Below, piece by piece: positions 11,501-23,894 of a stretch of 64,000 nt of DNA. A program made the position numbers and the translations under genes. The notes beneath the pieces are model-generated. The model saw only the letters and a list, made by a program, of their open reading frames with translations. It had not been told where the DNA came from and ran no database searches. Origin of the DNA: Pempheris klunzingeri. Lineage: Eukaryota; Chordata; Actinopteri; Acropomatiformes; Pempheridae. The stretch covers positions 15,614,691 through 15,678,690 of the forward strand of contig NC_092026.1 in NCBI RefSeq assembly GCF_042242105.1, given 5' to 3'. Position 1 is the first letter of the stretch. Each line of letters begins with the position of its first letter.

Positions 11501-13210
11501 TTTGCAGTGATTGAAGCAAGGCTTAGTGAATTATAAGCACACCTGTGCACCAGGGATCGCCCAGCCCTAAGCAATATCCTGTTAAAGTGGAAAATATATA
11601 TAACCAGTGGGATGATGGATGAGAGTTTGTTTATTTGCCTTAGTTATAAATGAATGAAATCTGCAAGTTTCTTTAAAGGGCGCAATGGCCAGTGCAAAAC
11701 AGGACATGCCGAACTCGCTGTGTGGGTGGTTAATTTTAGAAGTAGCATTATGGTCACACTCTGGGTCATCCACAGCACTGGCTGTCTAGCTGTGGTGTAA
11801 TTACTCCCCTGCAGTTTAAACATTAGTGATCGCAGCTCACAGCAGAGAGCCTGTGATCTGTGGCTTTTGTTGGGTTAGGGTTAAGGTCTTCAAAAACCGT
11901 TGACAAGTGCAAAATCAAGGGGTACAAACCATGGTGTAACAATACCGCCAAGTCCAGCACTGTGATAACTTGACAGGTTTAACAATACAACTAAGACCTT
12001 AAAGTCACAGTAATGCAAATTCAGAGATTTGTTTGTTATCATATTACACATGTTAGAAAAATGACTGCTGGAAATGTGTTGGCTAGCTAGCCCCATTGGC
12101 AAAAGAGCCTCCCCTGCCTGCACCAGCACAACACATGCCTGGGGACTCCATTACAGGTACTGCACAGAGACGAACTAGCAGCAGCTGCCAATGAGACTAC
12201 CTTACCACAAACAAGCCTGCAGCTAAAACTATTATGCATAATGGAGCCCTATCGCTAGCATGCATTGTTTAACCTGTTGGCGTGAGTGTGGGAGGCCGGC
12301 CAACTGGACTAACAAAAGGTCTGGCAAGGGTTGAAGACTGGCTCGCCGGAGCAGGGGGCCAGCAGGGTGACTGCAGCAACTATCAAGGCTATCCAAAACA
12401 CCAAGATCAGTGCAAAATAAACATATCAAGTCTAAAGTGGTGATGACTGAGCAGCTAAATGTGCCAGTGGAACTGTGAAAGACTAAGAAATCAGAGAGTG
12501 AACATATTAAAACAGATGAATGAGCAGGAAGACAGAGCAAACAGAAGCAGTTGATCTCACTGAGATCATGGTGGTCATGGTTTCAATACAGTCTTCCTAT
12601 TTTCTGCAGACCTGCCCCGAACGCTTCAGAGCAGAGAACACTTCTTATTTATTCTGGATTTTGAAACCTAATTTTGTATTTGCATACTTTATATGCTTTT
12701 ATCATTCAGATTTGGCAGGGTAGTTTAATTTTTCTGTGGTGTGACCACCTCAAAACACATATTTACTATTGGTTTACACATACTTTAATGTAACATTGCC
12801 AATGTCCAGGCTAGCAAACTAACTGCATCTTACTGTTTCCACCTTGGTGAAATATTCAGGGTGATGGGGTGATGGTGGTATGGATTGGCATTTTTTCCAG
12901 GTTACAGTACCGTTTCTTGCCCTCGTCTGTCATCTTCACCGACATGACCACCACACAAGGTGGTAGCTCACTACTTTTTTTTTTTTTTTTGTCACAAAGT
13001 TGCTGGTGCACAATGATTTGTCATTATTTAGTATCATTTTTCATTATTGTTTTAACAATAAGTCAGTAAATGTGTATTTACGTAAGTCATTGTTAAATTT
13101 TGTTATACAAAGTTTGGAAAGCAAGTTTAAGTCAACCCTGGTGTTGCCATACACATTCAAGAATGATCCAGTCTCTTCCCCACAGAGAGGCATACAGCTT
13201 ATTCATCAAA
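8590..13210. other. Non-coding, mostly unrecognised
   Basis: About 4.6 kb without a supportable gene. Hints of degraded DNA transposons: 'tagggctatcacaattt' near 10,045 and the reverse-oriented 'gatcgcccagccctaa' near 11,556 look like ends of 'GGGCTGGGCGAT'-type hAT/MITE repeats. They are too diverged to join into one element. Poly-T tracts lie at about 9,988-10,000 and 12,976-12,990. Confidence 0.4.
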
Positions 13211-13213
13211 CAC

Positions 13214-13292
13214 TGGTATCTGGTACCGATACCCAAAGCCCAGGTATCAGAAAAGGTATCGGGACTGAGAAAGTAGGATCGGTGCATCCCTA
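13214..13292. repeat. Short interspersed DNA-repeat fragment
   Basis: Contains 'ctggtaccgatacccaaag' and ends 'ggatcggtgcatccctat'. This wording recurs in teleost genomes as a non-autonomous DNA transposon. No intact termini are visible. The family is inferred from memory only. Confidence 0.4.
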
Positions 13293-13299
13293 TCAGGAG

Positions 13300-14280
13300 A
13301 CAGGGTCATCCACAGTCAGACAGTTAACATTCAGGTTTAATTACTCTCCACTTCCAGTCAAAATTTGGTTGGTATTTCATTTCGGAGCACGGGAAGTTAT
13401 GATGTCTGTGAGCATGTCTTTATAAAACTTATGATGATGTTCATGAAAAGGCCAATATGTTAACAGATAGATGGAGCCAGCAATGACAGATTCCATGTCT
13501 GAGAAGGGTTATATGTTGTGAATGGCTATATACAAATTCACTCTATAATGAAGATAATTTGAAAAATACATTTGGAAGGCTCCACTTAAAATCAGCTTGT
13601 GCATATTGAACAAGGACAGGTCCTAAAGCTACCAATTTGAGCATAACTCAAATGATCAATCTATCGATCAATCTGTGACATCAAACTGATCAAATTCTGA
13701 AGAACTTAGAATGTTAAGTAGCAGTCTGAAGTTCCACCCAGACAGGATTTATTTATTTTCAATTATCTTTTGTCTTTTTTTTTTTTTTTAAGTCTCCAGG
13801 AGAGATCATGTGATTCATTTCATCCTGTGTGGACTGTGTGATCTTTTGCCCCCCCACCACACTGAAGCACTCTTTGTCCTCACATAAAGTCCCATGGTGA
13901 GAGATCATTTGTGTCTCACAAGTGTATGTCTGTGTTTTTGTATTTCTAAAGGCATTTGTTTATTGTTACTGCAGCTATAAAATAGCTTTTAAAGTTCATC
14001 AGGACTCACAGCCCTACCCCAATTATTTTGGGCCTTAACTTTGTCTTTTTATTTCAAAACTCCAGTCTCTGCTCTGTAAGATTTAATTAATTCACACCAG
14101 CCTTTATATGTATCTCCCTTTCTTTCCCCGCAAATAACTGGTTGATTCATTTCATGGTGTATTTATTTGGGGATGAAACACACACACTTGTGTGTGTGAT
14201 CTGTTTGGTCGTTTTTTTTCCTCAGTAGATATTCAAAGGTGTCTTTATTTTAGCAGGGGAAATTAGTCTACCAGCTCATC
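13300..14280. other. Non-coding, nothing recognised
   Basis: AT-rich sequence with poly-T at about 13,776-13,790. A short AC/GT near-palindrome lies at about 14,179-14,197 ('acacacacttgtgtgtgt'). No gene is seen. Confidence 0.5.
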
Positions 14281-14289
14281 CCCATCCGT

Positions 14290-14530
14290 CAGGATGTCCT
14301 GCAGCAGGATTGATAGAATACCCAACACCAGTATCAGCACCAGCACTATTGCACTCCCGACAACGTCTGGCCTCCTGATGAAACTGCGGATGCTGTCCTG
14401 GGGGATCTCGTGCCAGACCTGGATCAGGGAGTCAGTGAGCTCCTGGACAGTCTGTGGTGCTACTTGGTGACGTCAGATGCAACAATGCATAACATCCCAG
14501 AGGTTCTCAGTTGGATTCAGGTCTCCCCCT
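14290..14530 (-). pseudogene. Tc1/mariner transposase C-terminal remnant
   Basis: On the minus strand the sequence reads 'DLNPTENLWDVM', a stop, then 'VAPQTVQELTDSLIQVW', 'HEIPQDSIRSFIR'. This is the C-terminal block of an IS630/Tc1-type DDE transposase, including the Asp-Leu-Asn-Pro-x-Glu motif near the last catalytic acidic residue. An in-frame stop, degraded surroundings and absence of the N-terminal DNA-binding and DDE core regions show a dead fragment. I see no flanking inverted repeats or TA duplications. Confidence 0.65.
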
Positions 14531-14599
14531 CCATGTTTTTGAGACTGTGCTGGGAGGCACAGCAAACCTTCACGTATGGATGTGCAGTGTAGTAACTTT

Positions 14600-15900
14600 T
14601 TTCGTATTTTTTGCTGAAAGTATACATTTCTGGCCTGGCCCATAGACTGTTTCAGTCTGACTTTGCATATTAGAAGTCATGTTCTATGGAGGTGCTGCAA
14701 TTTTAGCACATTTAAGAAATGATTGCCTTCGAAGCTGGTATGCTATCTTGATGGCCTCAATGGACTTGAAATCCAACTGACACTGTGGTTTCATTATTTC
14801 TGCTAGTATATGTTAGAAATATACCCTCTAAGTGGAAAATCGATTTTGAAGTCTAATAGTTATTTTGGAAATCTGTAGCTCACACAAGAAAATCTGTGGT
14901 CAAGTTAAAAAGATTCTATCAAACAATAGTATTTGTGTTTACATTTACTTTTGAGTTGATGCTACATTCATAATGATTTTATATTTAAATAAAAGTGGCC
15001 CTGCTGTATTATTGTGTACTCATGTACTATTAGCTAGCTAACACCAGAAGCAACTCCTCTTGGTCTGCTGCTTCAAACAGAACACTGGGCTTCTCTTGAA
15101 GTATCCAACGTGTCGTCAAACATTTGATTTGTAGGAACATGGGGAACATGTAGCTCTTCCTCCTGCATGTTAATCTGTAATGAGACCGTAATGACCATGG
15201 ACATGTCTCGGCCTCAGTAGGAGCCTAATTGACCACTGACAGCAGTGCAGATGAGACGGTGCTGTTGAGAAACAGTTAAGACTGGAGGATCTAAATATAA
15301 AAGTATATAGCTACTATTATGTACACATTTTTGGTTCGTTGCTAAATAAGCAGGTCTGCTAATAATTCTCTATAAATAAATCGGCTTTATCAATACAAAG
15401 ATGTTGGACTTTAGTTAGACAGGGCAATCATTGAATCACCATCCCAAGTGCCTACAGACACCAATCCAAATCTTTGATATAATCAAAGCCAGGATTTTGG
15501 TGACCCCCCCTCCCCGCAGCACCAGGCCAATGGTTAATGGTTGGTAAAAAGGGATAGGAACTAGGGCAAAAGCATTGGGCCCCATTTTGTTCTGTAGTAT
15601 AGTTTATTTATGTTCGTGTATTCGCACGAACACTTGAGCTAATCCCAGTGATGTGACATGCAAAAGGCACATTGATAAACAGTATCCTATCAGGCCCAGC
15701 TGTGAAATTGTCTTTCTCTTGTCAACGGTGGATTAAATGAATGAAATGTGACAGGCAGGGATGGATAGTGTGTGAGTGTGCGCGCGGCATCATAAAGCTC
15801 TGCACTCTCACTAATGACTGATAACATGAAAAGTCCATGGTGTCAGCTCCAATCGCTCAGTGCAACTATAGGACTGGTTCACTAAACACACACACACACA
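14600..15900. other. Non-coding; possible conserved block at 15,165-15,290
   Basis: No gene. The stretch at about 15,165-15,290 is complex, repeat-free sequence with several TAAT cores ('gttaatctgtaatgagac', 'gcctaattgaccactgac'). It has the look of a conserved non-coding element, but no alignment can be made here. Confidence 0.35.
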
Positions 15901-15906
15901 CACACA
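15885..15906. repeat. (CA)n microsatellite
   Basis: About 11 CA units directly upstream of the interspersed repeat that follows. Confidence 0.85.
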
Positions 15907-15939
15907 GATGTGTGCACACAGGAGACGCAAATACTCAAT

Positions 15940-16215
15940 ACTCAAATACTCCGTCCTTGGGAGCTGGATCTCTCCTCCACTGTGGTGCTCCTGGAGGTTT
16001 CTCTTTTCCCACTGGGTTTTTTGAGTGTTTCCTTCCCGAAGGAGGGTCATAAAGGGCAGGTGATGCCTCGGACTGATCCATTGGCCTCATCGACTGCTGG
16101 ACTCTTTATTAGATTGTTTGTTTGCTTACACTTGTTTATTTCAGTGAACTTTGTAAAGCACTATGAGACACTCTGTTGTGATATTGGGCTATACAAATAA
16201 AATTGAATTGAATAC
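15940..16215 (+). repeat. Interspersed retroelement 3' fragment with TTGAA-type tail
   Basis: The sequence runs 'gtgctcctggaggtttctc', 'tttccttcccgaaggaggg', 'gtaaagcactatgagacac' and ends 'aaataaaattgaattgaat'. This order and the (TTGAA)n tail match a very common fish retroelement 3' region. The short frame across it is not a host gene. Orientation is plus. Confidence 0.6.
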
Positions 16216-16930
16216 TAACTTATGATGACATCATTATCTACAGTATGTACATATAGTGTGTGTACGTAGCGGATGTCTGTTATTGTGTGTGTACATTTGT
16301 CTCACATATTGTTGATGATGATGTCATATCTGTAGGTCATCTTTAGGCCTGACAAATGGACCAATCACAGCCAGAATAATGGAGGTTGTTTTTCAATATA
16401 AAAGGGTTGCACATTTAAAGGTCAGCGATGGAGTCTTACCAGATTCTAGTTTGCATCCTTCTCAGGCCTGGTGCCCACTGACCCAGTAGCAAATATTTGT
16501 TGTTTGTCTTGGTTTCCCCTTGTGTGTAATTGCCCTGTCATTGTAACCGTGGCCCACCTATGCCGTTGGTGGTCTGGTGGCAGTAAGTCTGTGATTGCCC
16601 ACACAACAGGACTTATTCAGAAGCTGTGCAGTTATGTTAGAGAGGACACTTACAGAGTGTGGAGGATGGACTGAAGTAAGAATGTCTGCTTGCAATAAGT
16701 GTGTATGACATCACACCAGTTTGTGTGTCACGTGATGATCTGTTTTCTAATAGAATTTTCTTTGCAGTCATGGCATCCAAAATCTGAGACACAAGGTACT
16801 GTCTTCTCAGAGATCAATAAAGGAGCAAAGTAGAATAAAATTATATTTTTTGTTTTTTCATTTGCTGTGAAAAGTTGAAAACTACAAGGCTGCTGAAAAG
16901 TAGAAAATGTCTTCAGAGCTACCTCAGTGT
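16216..16930. other. Non-coding, nothing recognised
   Basis: Unique-looking sequence with only short frames and no splice-supported exon. Confidence 0.45.
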
Positions 16931-16934
16931 GTTT

Positions 16935-17187
16935 CACAGTTTCCCCTCAAAAGTGTCCCAACCTGCTGCTCAGTCCCTCTCTTCAGTGTCCACCCAGCTC
17001 ACTCCTCCCAGGTCACGTGCTTTGCTCCAACTCCCCCAACCTCAAGCTGTCCACCAGATGCCCTCCGACATTTCCCCCCTTTCCCCATCACCTGACTGCC
17101 CCACCCATCTACGCCTGTTCCCGCTTCCCTCGTCTGCTCTTCAGCCGCCTACACCAGCCACCTCCTCGCCGTCCCTCGTCACTATAC

Positions 17188-17239
<52 letters not shown>

Positions 17240-17480
17240 TGATCCACTTTCACTGTCCTCTGCCAGGTTGTTTCATGTTGCCATGTGCTTTTTAGCTGCT
17301 GTATCCTGTTTTTCTGACAACTGAACCTCTGTAACCTGCTTATTTGTGACCTTCCTTCCTGCTCCCTGCTGTCCTGGTTTGACCCTTGCCTGCCCCATTT
17401 ACTCCATAGGCCCGTGTACCACCACCTCCAGCGTCCTATCCTGTGTTACTGTTGCCCTGCTTGCACCATTCAATAAAAAA
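16935..17480 (+). mobile_element. Possible LTR-like fragment split by an AT microsatellite
   Basis: A pyrimidine-rich block with 'ccctgctgtcctggtttgac', 'ccttgcctgccccattt' and a terminal 'caataaaaaaaa' resembles the R/U5 end of fish Gypsy-type LTRs. A (TA)n run of about 44 bp at 17,191-17,234 interrupts it. No gag/pol, no paired LTR and no target duplication were found. Confidence 0.25.
17191..17234. repeat. (TA)n microsatellite
   Basis: About 22 uninterrupted TA units. Hypothetical Ile/Tyr-repeat peptides across it are artefacts. Confidence 0.95.
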
Positions 17481-17489
17481 AAAACCAAC

Positions 17490-19735
17490 TGATTCCTATA
17501 TTTGAGAGAGACAGTTGAATTTGTGACATTTCATGATTAAGTGGATTTTGAGAAGTTTACCACCACTCAACAAGTATAAACACAATTCAAACACAAGGAT
17601 ACTCAGCTCTAACTACTATTTTAATGGTTAGCATTCAAAGTTTGTGTGTGACCAGCTCAAACTATGGACATCATGCCAGATTGGAGTCCTAAATATCAAA
17701 CAGTAGCTGGATTAGTGAGTCACCAAGACCAGCTTCCTAGAATTAGCATTTAATCCGGGTACCTGCAGTGACATTGTTGTACAGACAAGGCTTTTGTTCC
17801 CTGCCAATATCTTTTACAGTAGCTAATGATACTTTTTCCTCACTGTATCTTTTAGCACAATTGCAATACCCCAGAGTCAGCTTTGATAGAATTTCAAAAG
17901 AATGCGTTTACAGGTTGTGAGCTGCACTGTATTTATTTTTATTTTTATTTTTTCGGTTTGCCATCACAAACAGTATTTACATTTAAAGATTGACTGAACA
18001 CAGAATCTCTGATACACACACTGCCTTACTAGAGTATGATCATGCTTCTGGGTTTTCATCATATTTTATTACACTCTTTATTTTATCATTCCCTTCATCC
18101 TAATCCCTCGACATTATTAAGTGTGTGGGTGACAGACAAATGTGTGTACGTTCATACATTGAAATGCATTGTGTTCATGTGATTGTGTGTGTGCGTTTGC
18201 CCACATTTGAAATATATTAAAGAGATATTTATTTGTGTGTGTGTGTGTGTAAGTGTGCGTGTGGTTTCCCGTGCTGTTGTTCTAGGTATTAGAATGAAAT
18301 GAAGTGTGAAATAAGCTTTTCTGTCTCTGGAGTGCAGCTGTGGGAAGTCACCCCCTCAACGCATCGCACATGTTTACCGTCTATTCCTCCATCTATATAC
18401 CCTCCCACCTTGCCCATTAGGCCCCCCACTGAAGCTAGCATTTGATAGCAACGAGGTGGGCATGCCATGATGGATATACTGCTGCAACAGGCACACTGAG
18501 AATGTGAGGCTGCTACAGATTGTGATTACCATTTAGTGTTTGATGGTAATCTGTGTATAAAACAAAAACGGTGGACATCAAGGACCTCACGAACCAGTAA
18601 AGTGATGTTTATTGGCCATGATGCTCACCCAGCACCTTATCTTCAGCAGCTTCTTAGCATGAGCTCACTCACTATTTTATGCAACTTGGCCCTCAGAAAT
18701 TATGTTTTTGCATTAATTCCTTTTGTAGCAGATTAAGGTTTCTACCTTCCACCTTCCTCTAAACTGTCATTGGGTTGGATTCAATGATTCACCGTAGCCT
18801 TGGTTACTGGGCAGCGTTGTTCAGCGCTAAGACTGCTTCTCAGATTTATGGCCCTTACTAGAGCCTGATTTTCCGTGTAGTGGTTTGATCCACAGTTGAA
18901 GTGGTTGGTTTGGACACTGGACACTTTTTCCGCGATCGACTTTCCCAGATGTTGTCTCGCTCTTCCAGCTGTTGGAAGCATTGGTGGCTTGTCTCCTGGC
19001 GGCAGATCTGAATACACAGCTTCATCATTGTTGAGTGCACCTGTGTGTTTCTGAAGTGAAACAGGTTTTTTCTTCTAACGTAAGCAGTGTCTTGTTTTTT
19101 TCTCCTTTTTCATTAAATTGATTAAATTTGCGGATCAGTTCATATGGTCCTACATACTGTGCTGTTGTATCAAGTTGTTTTCTGTATTCCGTAACACTCT
19201 AAACTAAAGGGTCAGTAGGGTAGCGTGCAACATCATGCACAGCTAACTTGTTGTGGTGTACGTTTGTATTTTAGTATTTGGCTTCTGTGATTTTGAAAGT
19301 CCTATCTTGGTAATAAAATCATTTCTTTTTTGGAGTCACATCTCTGGTCAGGGTTTTTTAAACAAACTAACCAAATCCAGTCCCACGTCTGCCACACTTT
19401 CATACAGCTAAGTTTTGTTCTCATTGTTGCAATACATATTGTTGTCACTGCTGCAGTAGCACATACAGCGGCGGGTCGCTGAGTGTAGCGGATGCCACAG
19501 CTGTCCTGGAATATGCCTGACCTATAACTGCACACACCTTCCTGTAGCTAACATTTAACTAAAAACAAATTAGGGACCAAAAGTTAATGACATACAGTAG
19601 CTACTCTCCATAACATGTGCTCTAACAGTAATAGCGCTCTTGCAGATATGACAGATGTTTTCAACTGTATTTAGAACTGCATTAACCAATATTTTTATAT
19701 GAACAATTCACTTAATGACGGTCACATGAAGAATG
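17490..19735. other. Non-coding, mostly unrecognised
   Basis: No supportable gene. A (GT)n run lies at about 18,234-18,250. The minus-strand patch at about 18,790-19,020 has a faint resemblance to a retroviral-type zinc-knuckle region ('CGSNHYTE'), but the cysteines are lost, so it is not called. Confidence 0.4.
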
Positions 19736-19739
19736 CAGC

Positions 19740-21640
19740 CTTTAGGGGGGCACAAGCCAGTGTCTTCCTTGTGCCGGTCCCAACCCCGGAAAAATGCAGA
19801 GGGTTGCGTCAGGAAGGGCATCAGGCGTAAAAACTGTGCCAAAGTTAATATGCGAATCAATTCTATGACTTCAGTCGAGGCCCGTGTTAACAACGACCGA
19901 CATCAGTGCCGTTAACCTACAGGGCGCTGGTGGAAATTGGGCTACTGTGGGTCGAAGAAGGAGAGGAGGAAGGTGTGTCCGTAGGCAGAGAGAGAAGAGG
20001 AAAGGCAAGAGTCTAGGACTGAGAGTAGGGACTTTGAATGTTGGGACTATGACAGGAAAAGCTAGAGAGTTGGTTGACAGGATGCAAAGGAGGAAGGTGG
20101 ATATACTGTTCAGGAGACCAGGTGGAAAGGTAGCAAGGCTAGAAGCTTAGGAGCAGGGTTCAAGCTGTTTTATCATGGTGTAGACGGGAAGGGAAATGGA
20201 GTAGGAGTTATCTCGTAGGAGGAGTTTGTTTGGAAAGTTCTAGAGGTGAAAAGAATGTCAGATAGAGTGATGAGTTTGAAACTAGAAATTGAAGGTGTGA
20301 TGTTCAATGTTGTTAGTGGTTATGCCCCACAGGTAGGATGTGAGTTAGAAGAGGAGATGAAATTCTGGAGTGAAGTGATGCAGAGTATCCCCAGAGGAGA
20401 GAGGGTGGTGATTGATGCAGTCTTCAGTGGACATTTTGGTGACAACACGGGTGATGAGGAAGTGATGGGCAGGTTTGGTATCCAGGATAGGAATGCAGAA
20501 GGACAGATTGTGGTAGACTTTGCAAAAAGGATGGAAATGGCTGTAGTGAATACTTTCAGGCAGGAACATAGGGTGATTTATAAGGTTGGAGGTAGGAGCA
20601 CACAGGTGGACTACATCTTGTATAGACAACGTAATCTGAAGGAGATCAGTGACTGCACAGTAATGGTAGGTGAGAGTGTAGCCAGACACCATAGAATGGT
20701 GGTGTGCAGGATGACTCTGGTGGTGAGGAAGACGAAGAGGACAAAGGCAGAGCAGAGGACAAAGTGGTGGAAGCTGAAAAAGGAAGAGTGTTGTGTGGTT
20801 TTCAGGGAGGAGTTGAGACACTCTGGGTGGTCAAGAAGTGCTTCCAGATGACTGGGACCAGCTACAGCTAATGTGATCAGGGAGACAGACAGGAGAGCAC
20901 TTGGTGTGTCTTCTGGAAGGAAAGTAGATAAGGAGACTTGGTGGTGGAATGAGGAAGTGCAGGAGTGTATACAGGGAGACACTGAAGAGAGTAGACAGGA
21001 GTACAGGGAGATACAGTGTAAGGTGAAAGTAGAGGTGGCAAAGGCCAAACAAAGGGCATATGATGACTTGTATGCTAGGTTGGAGTAAGGGAGAGAATGA
21101 TTTATACAGGTTGGCCAGGCAGAGAGATAGAGATGGGAAGGACGTGCAGCAGGTTAAGGTGATTAAGGATGGAGATGGAAATGTATTGACAGGTGCCGGA
21201 AGTGTGATAGGAAGATGGAAAGAGTACTTTGAAGAGTCGATGAAAGAAGAAAACGAGAGAGAGCGAAGAGTAGAAGAGGTGACTGTTGTGGACCAGGAAG
21301 TAGCAAAGATGAAGTTAGGAGGACATTGAGGAGGATGAAGAGTGGGAAGGTGTGATATACCTGTGGAGGTATGGAAGTGTCTAGGAGAGGTGCCTGTCGA
21401 GTTTTTGACCAGGTCGTTCAACACGATCCCAAAGAGTCAGAGGATGCCTGAGGAATGGAGAAGTGTGCTGGTGCTGACCAAAGAGGAGATTTATGGATGT
21501 AGTGAAAGAGGACATGAAGTTAGTTGGTGTGAGAGAAGAGGATGCAGAGGATAGGGTTAGATGGAAGCAGATGATTTGTTGTGGCGACCCCTGAGGGGAA
21601 CAGCCGGAAGGAGAAGGAGAACATTGTGTCACATGAAGGG
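19740..21640 (+). mobile_element. Decayed RTE-type LINE retrotransposon
   Basis: The 5' part has 'gtcaggaagggcatcaggcg', a leader phrase common in fish RTE-like LINEs. An endonuclease (APE-type) region follows in broken frames: 'LRVGTLNVGTMTGKARELVD' at about 20,020-20,090, then 20,246-20,700 with 'VVSGYAPQVGCELEE' and 'TQVDYILYRQ'. Catalytic motifs are eroded: the usual Asp-Phe-Asn-x-His site reads 'DAVFSGH'. The reverse-transcriptase entry region is present near 21,353-21,470 ('IPVEVWKCLGEVPVEFLTRS'), then jumps straight to the C-terminus ('WCERRGCRG'). The RT catalytic core is therefore deleted. The 3' end 'cgacccctgaggggaacagc' is typical. The element is dead and carries many stops and frameshifts. 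Confidence 0.8.
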
Positions 21641-21649
21641 GATCACTTA

Positions 21650-21960
21650 CTGATTAACACCTCTGCAGTTCTCCTCACTTTTTAGAGAGCATTTTAGTCT
21701 AAATGCTCATTCAGCTCATTGTTTTGGTTTTCTGGCCTATACCTTTACTGTTTTAGTTTAGTGTCACCACTCATCAACTTTTTCTGCCAAAATAAGCCTA
21801 CTGTGTGATATCTGTCACTGCACCAAACTGCAGACAGAGAAACTTTGCATTTAGCTGGTGAACATAACGGAGCGTTTAGTGGCTTAAGAGCCAGGAGTCA
21901 AATGTTTGTGTAATGTCCAGCATGTAAAAAAACATTTAACAATATTTTAAGTTGTTGAAC
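21650..21960. repeat. Interspersed repeat family A, copy 2
   Basis: It shares 'cagctcattgttttggtt' with the copy near 35,840 and 'gctggtgaacataacggag' with the copy near 65-95. It lies directly 3' of the LINE remnant. Ends are undefined. Confidence 0.5.
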
Positions 21961-22910
21961 CCTTTGAATTGGCCGTCAAGTGTATGCTTGGTATTTTACG
22001 CTTGCACTGAATGAGATGTTCTGTAACTAATTCTGATTCATTTGGCAAAGAAGTTTGTTACACTGTTAAGCCGTACAAGGGATGTAAAAGCTTGACACTA
22101 AAAGGAAAGTAAATGACATTAATTTAGACGCCACACTGACTGGAGGTCACAAAGTCATGTGGATGTGTGGACTTTTAAGCATTATGTCTGCCACATTATT
22201 TATATCAGTGTCTTTTTATTTGGCTGTAAACATTGATGCAACAGTCACCTTTTCGGGGTGCTTGGGAGGAGAACATGTGAATGCATGGTTCTTACTCAAC
22301 ATTTTTACACGACTGCATTGTCAAATGGTATCTTTTGAATTTAAGTGCATAAATCAGTAGTCGTTCATCAATAAGATGCCATCCTTTCTCCAATTAATGG
22401 AACAGCAAAATTAAATCAAATCTGGAAAAATATTCCAATACCAGCACAGTAGTGGAAGCAAACTAAAGAGATATCAGATCACGATTGTAAAAGTACAGAT
22501 ATGTGGACATTTACACCCCAGATTGCAATCTCCAGCCTATACGTGGTAATGTGTGCAGTGGATTACATTTTTAATCCTTACAAGTGTCCCTAAGGACCGG
22601 TCCTCCAACCCAACACTGGATCTCCATTAGTTGAAACCTCCAGAGGAACATTGTGGCCTCACCTTGCCCCAAGGCTCTGCTCCAGTTTTCATCTATTGGC
22701 AGAGGACAGACAAAGACACTTGTCAGCATCCACTTTCACCCAAGCACACACACACACACACACACACACTTATAATACAGTATCAAAACACACACAGTGG
22801 GTGGAAGGAACTGTATGTTGTAAAAAGCCCAAGACAAAAAAAGGCACTGTCGCTCTCCCTTCTTAATCTCAGTGTATTTTCTAAATAATAATAATATCCG
22901 TGATGCTGCA
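21960..22910. other. Non-coding with CA microsatellite
   Basis: A (CA)n run lies at 22,744-22,769. No gene is recognised; the small frames are short and unsupported. Confidence 0.5.
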
Positions 22911-23340
22911 GGGAAAATGTTACCTGCCAACAAGCCCACGTTTTGCTCTGGCAACTGTAACGCTCTCAATCAGAATTTGGATGCATGCTAATGAACACAG
23001 TGTGCAGATGGGAGGTGACAGGGCTGCAAATGATTCATTTCCACTCTGATGCACAATATCTAAAGTCGGTCCGCCGCTGATAAATTTATCAACATTACAT
23101 GCCACAAATTTAAAATCCTCACACTTTTCTCCCATGTCTTTGTTTCCTCTCCTCCGTTGGATTCTTCCCCCCTCACTTCTCCACCACCTCCTCCTCTTCC
23201 TCTCCAGCTGTTAAACCAATTAAATGTTCACAGAGGGTAGACTGCCCACTCTCCTGTTGAGAAAAATACATCCAATAAAAGCCTTCTCTGTGCACAGCTA
23301 TTGTGCGACGGCAAGGCCGCCATCTTTAATTATGGCCTAT
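22910..23340. promoter_or_regulatory. Candidate conserved non-coding element(s)
   Basis: This is complex, repeat-free sequence with many homeodomain-type and related cores: 'gatgcatgctaatgaac', 'gcaaatgattcattt', 'gataaatttatcaaca', 'aaaccaattaaatgtt', 'catctttaattatggcc'. A pyrimidine-rich spacer at about 23,130-23,210 separates two blocks. It resembles developmental enhancers in fish gene deserts. This is inference from composition only. Confidence 0.3.
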
Positions 23341-23890
23341 GCCCCCACCCTTCTCCTCACTGAATAGAAGTGGGCTGTAGGTACAGACAGCCACTGGCGC
23401 TGGTTCAGGTTTTTGTGTTTTGTACTGAGCGAGTGGCTAAAAGGAGGTGAGCTGGTTGATGGTGCTGAGGTTGCATTACAGAATGGTTTTAAAATCTGAT
23501 CACTGGTTAAAAACTTGTTGGAGTGTTTTAGAAAGTGACAATATTGAAAACAAGGCACAGAGAATCAGGGGAAGAAACTATAATCATATGTATATTGTAC
23601 AGTAAATGTATAATTTTGGTTTATATGCTTACTGATTATACCAAGCCAAGCAACGAAACTTGAGACAAGGTTGTTTACTGCCAGCTTTATGGCTTGGTGA
23701 AAGAAAGAGGGCATCAGTAAAAGCTTAGGGCTGGAGAAAGAAAACCTTCAGAAGAAAAGAGATGTGATGGTGTGGTGGTGGTTGGGAGGGGGGCGTCTAA
23801 AAGAGCGATAATATCAGAATGAGAAAGGGAAATGGGGGCGTAGAGGCCTGTGCTCTCCCAGTGCCCTGTGCCTTGAGGGGCGACCCAGGG
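23340..23890. other. Non-coding, nothing recognised
   Basis: No splice-supported exon or clear repeat. Confidence 0.45.
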
Positions 23891-23894
23891 CAGG

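Noticed and set aside
10044-11570. Possible hAT/MITE bounded by 'tagggct' and 'agccctaa'
   Set aside because: The two ends match over only a few bases, no target duplication was found, and the interior has no supporting feature.
11870-11890. Telomere-like 'gggttagggttaagg'
   Set aside because: Barely two units; too short to call an interstitial telomeric repeat.
18790-19020. Possible retroviral-type zinc-knuckle (gag-like) fragment on the minus strand
   Set aside because: Only a short 'CGSNHYTE'-like phrase; the cysteine spacing is not preserved and no pol region follows.
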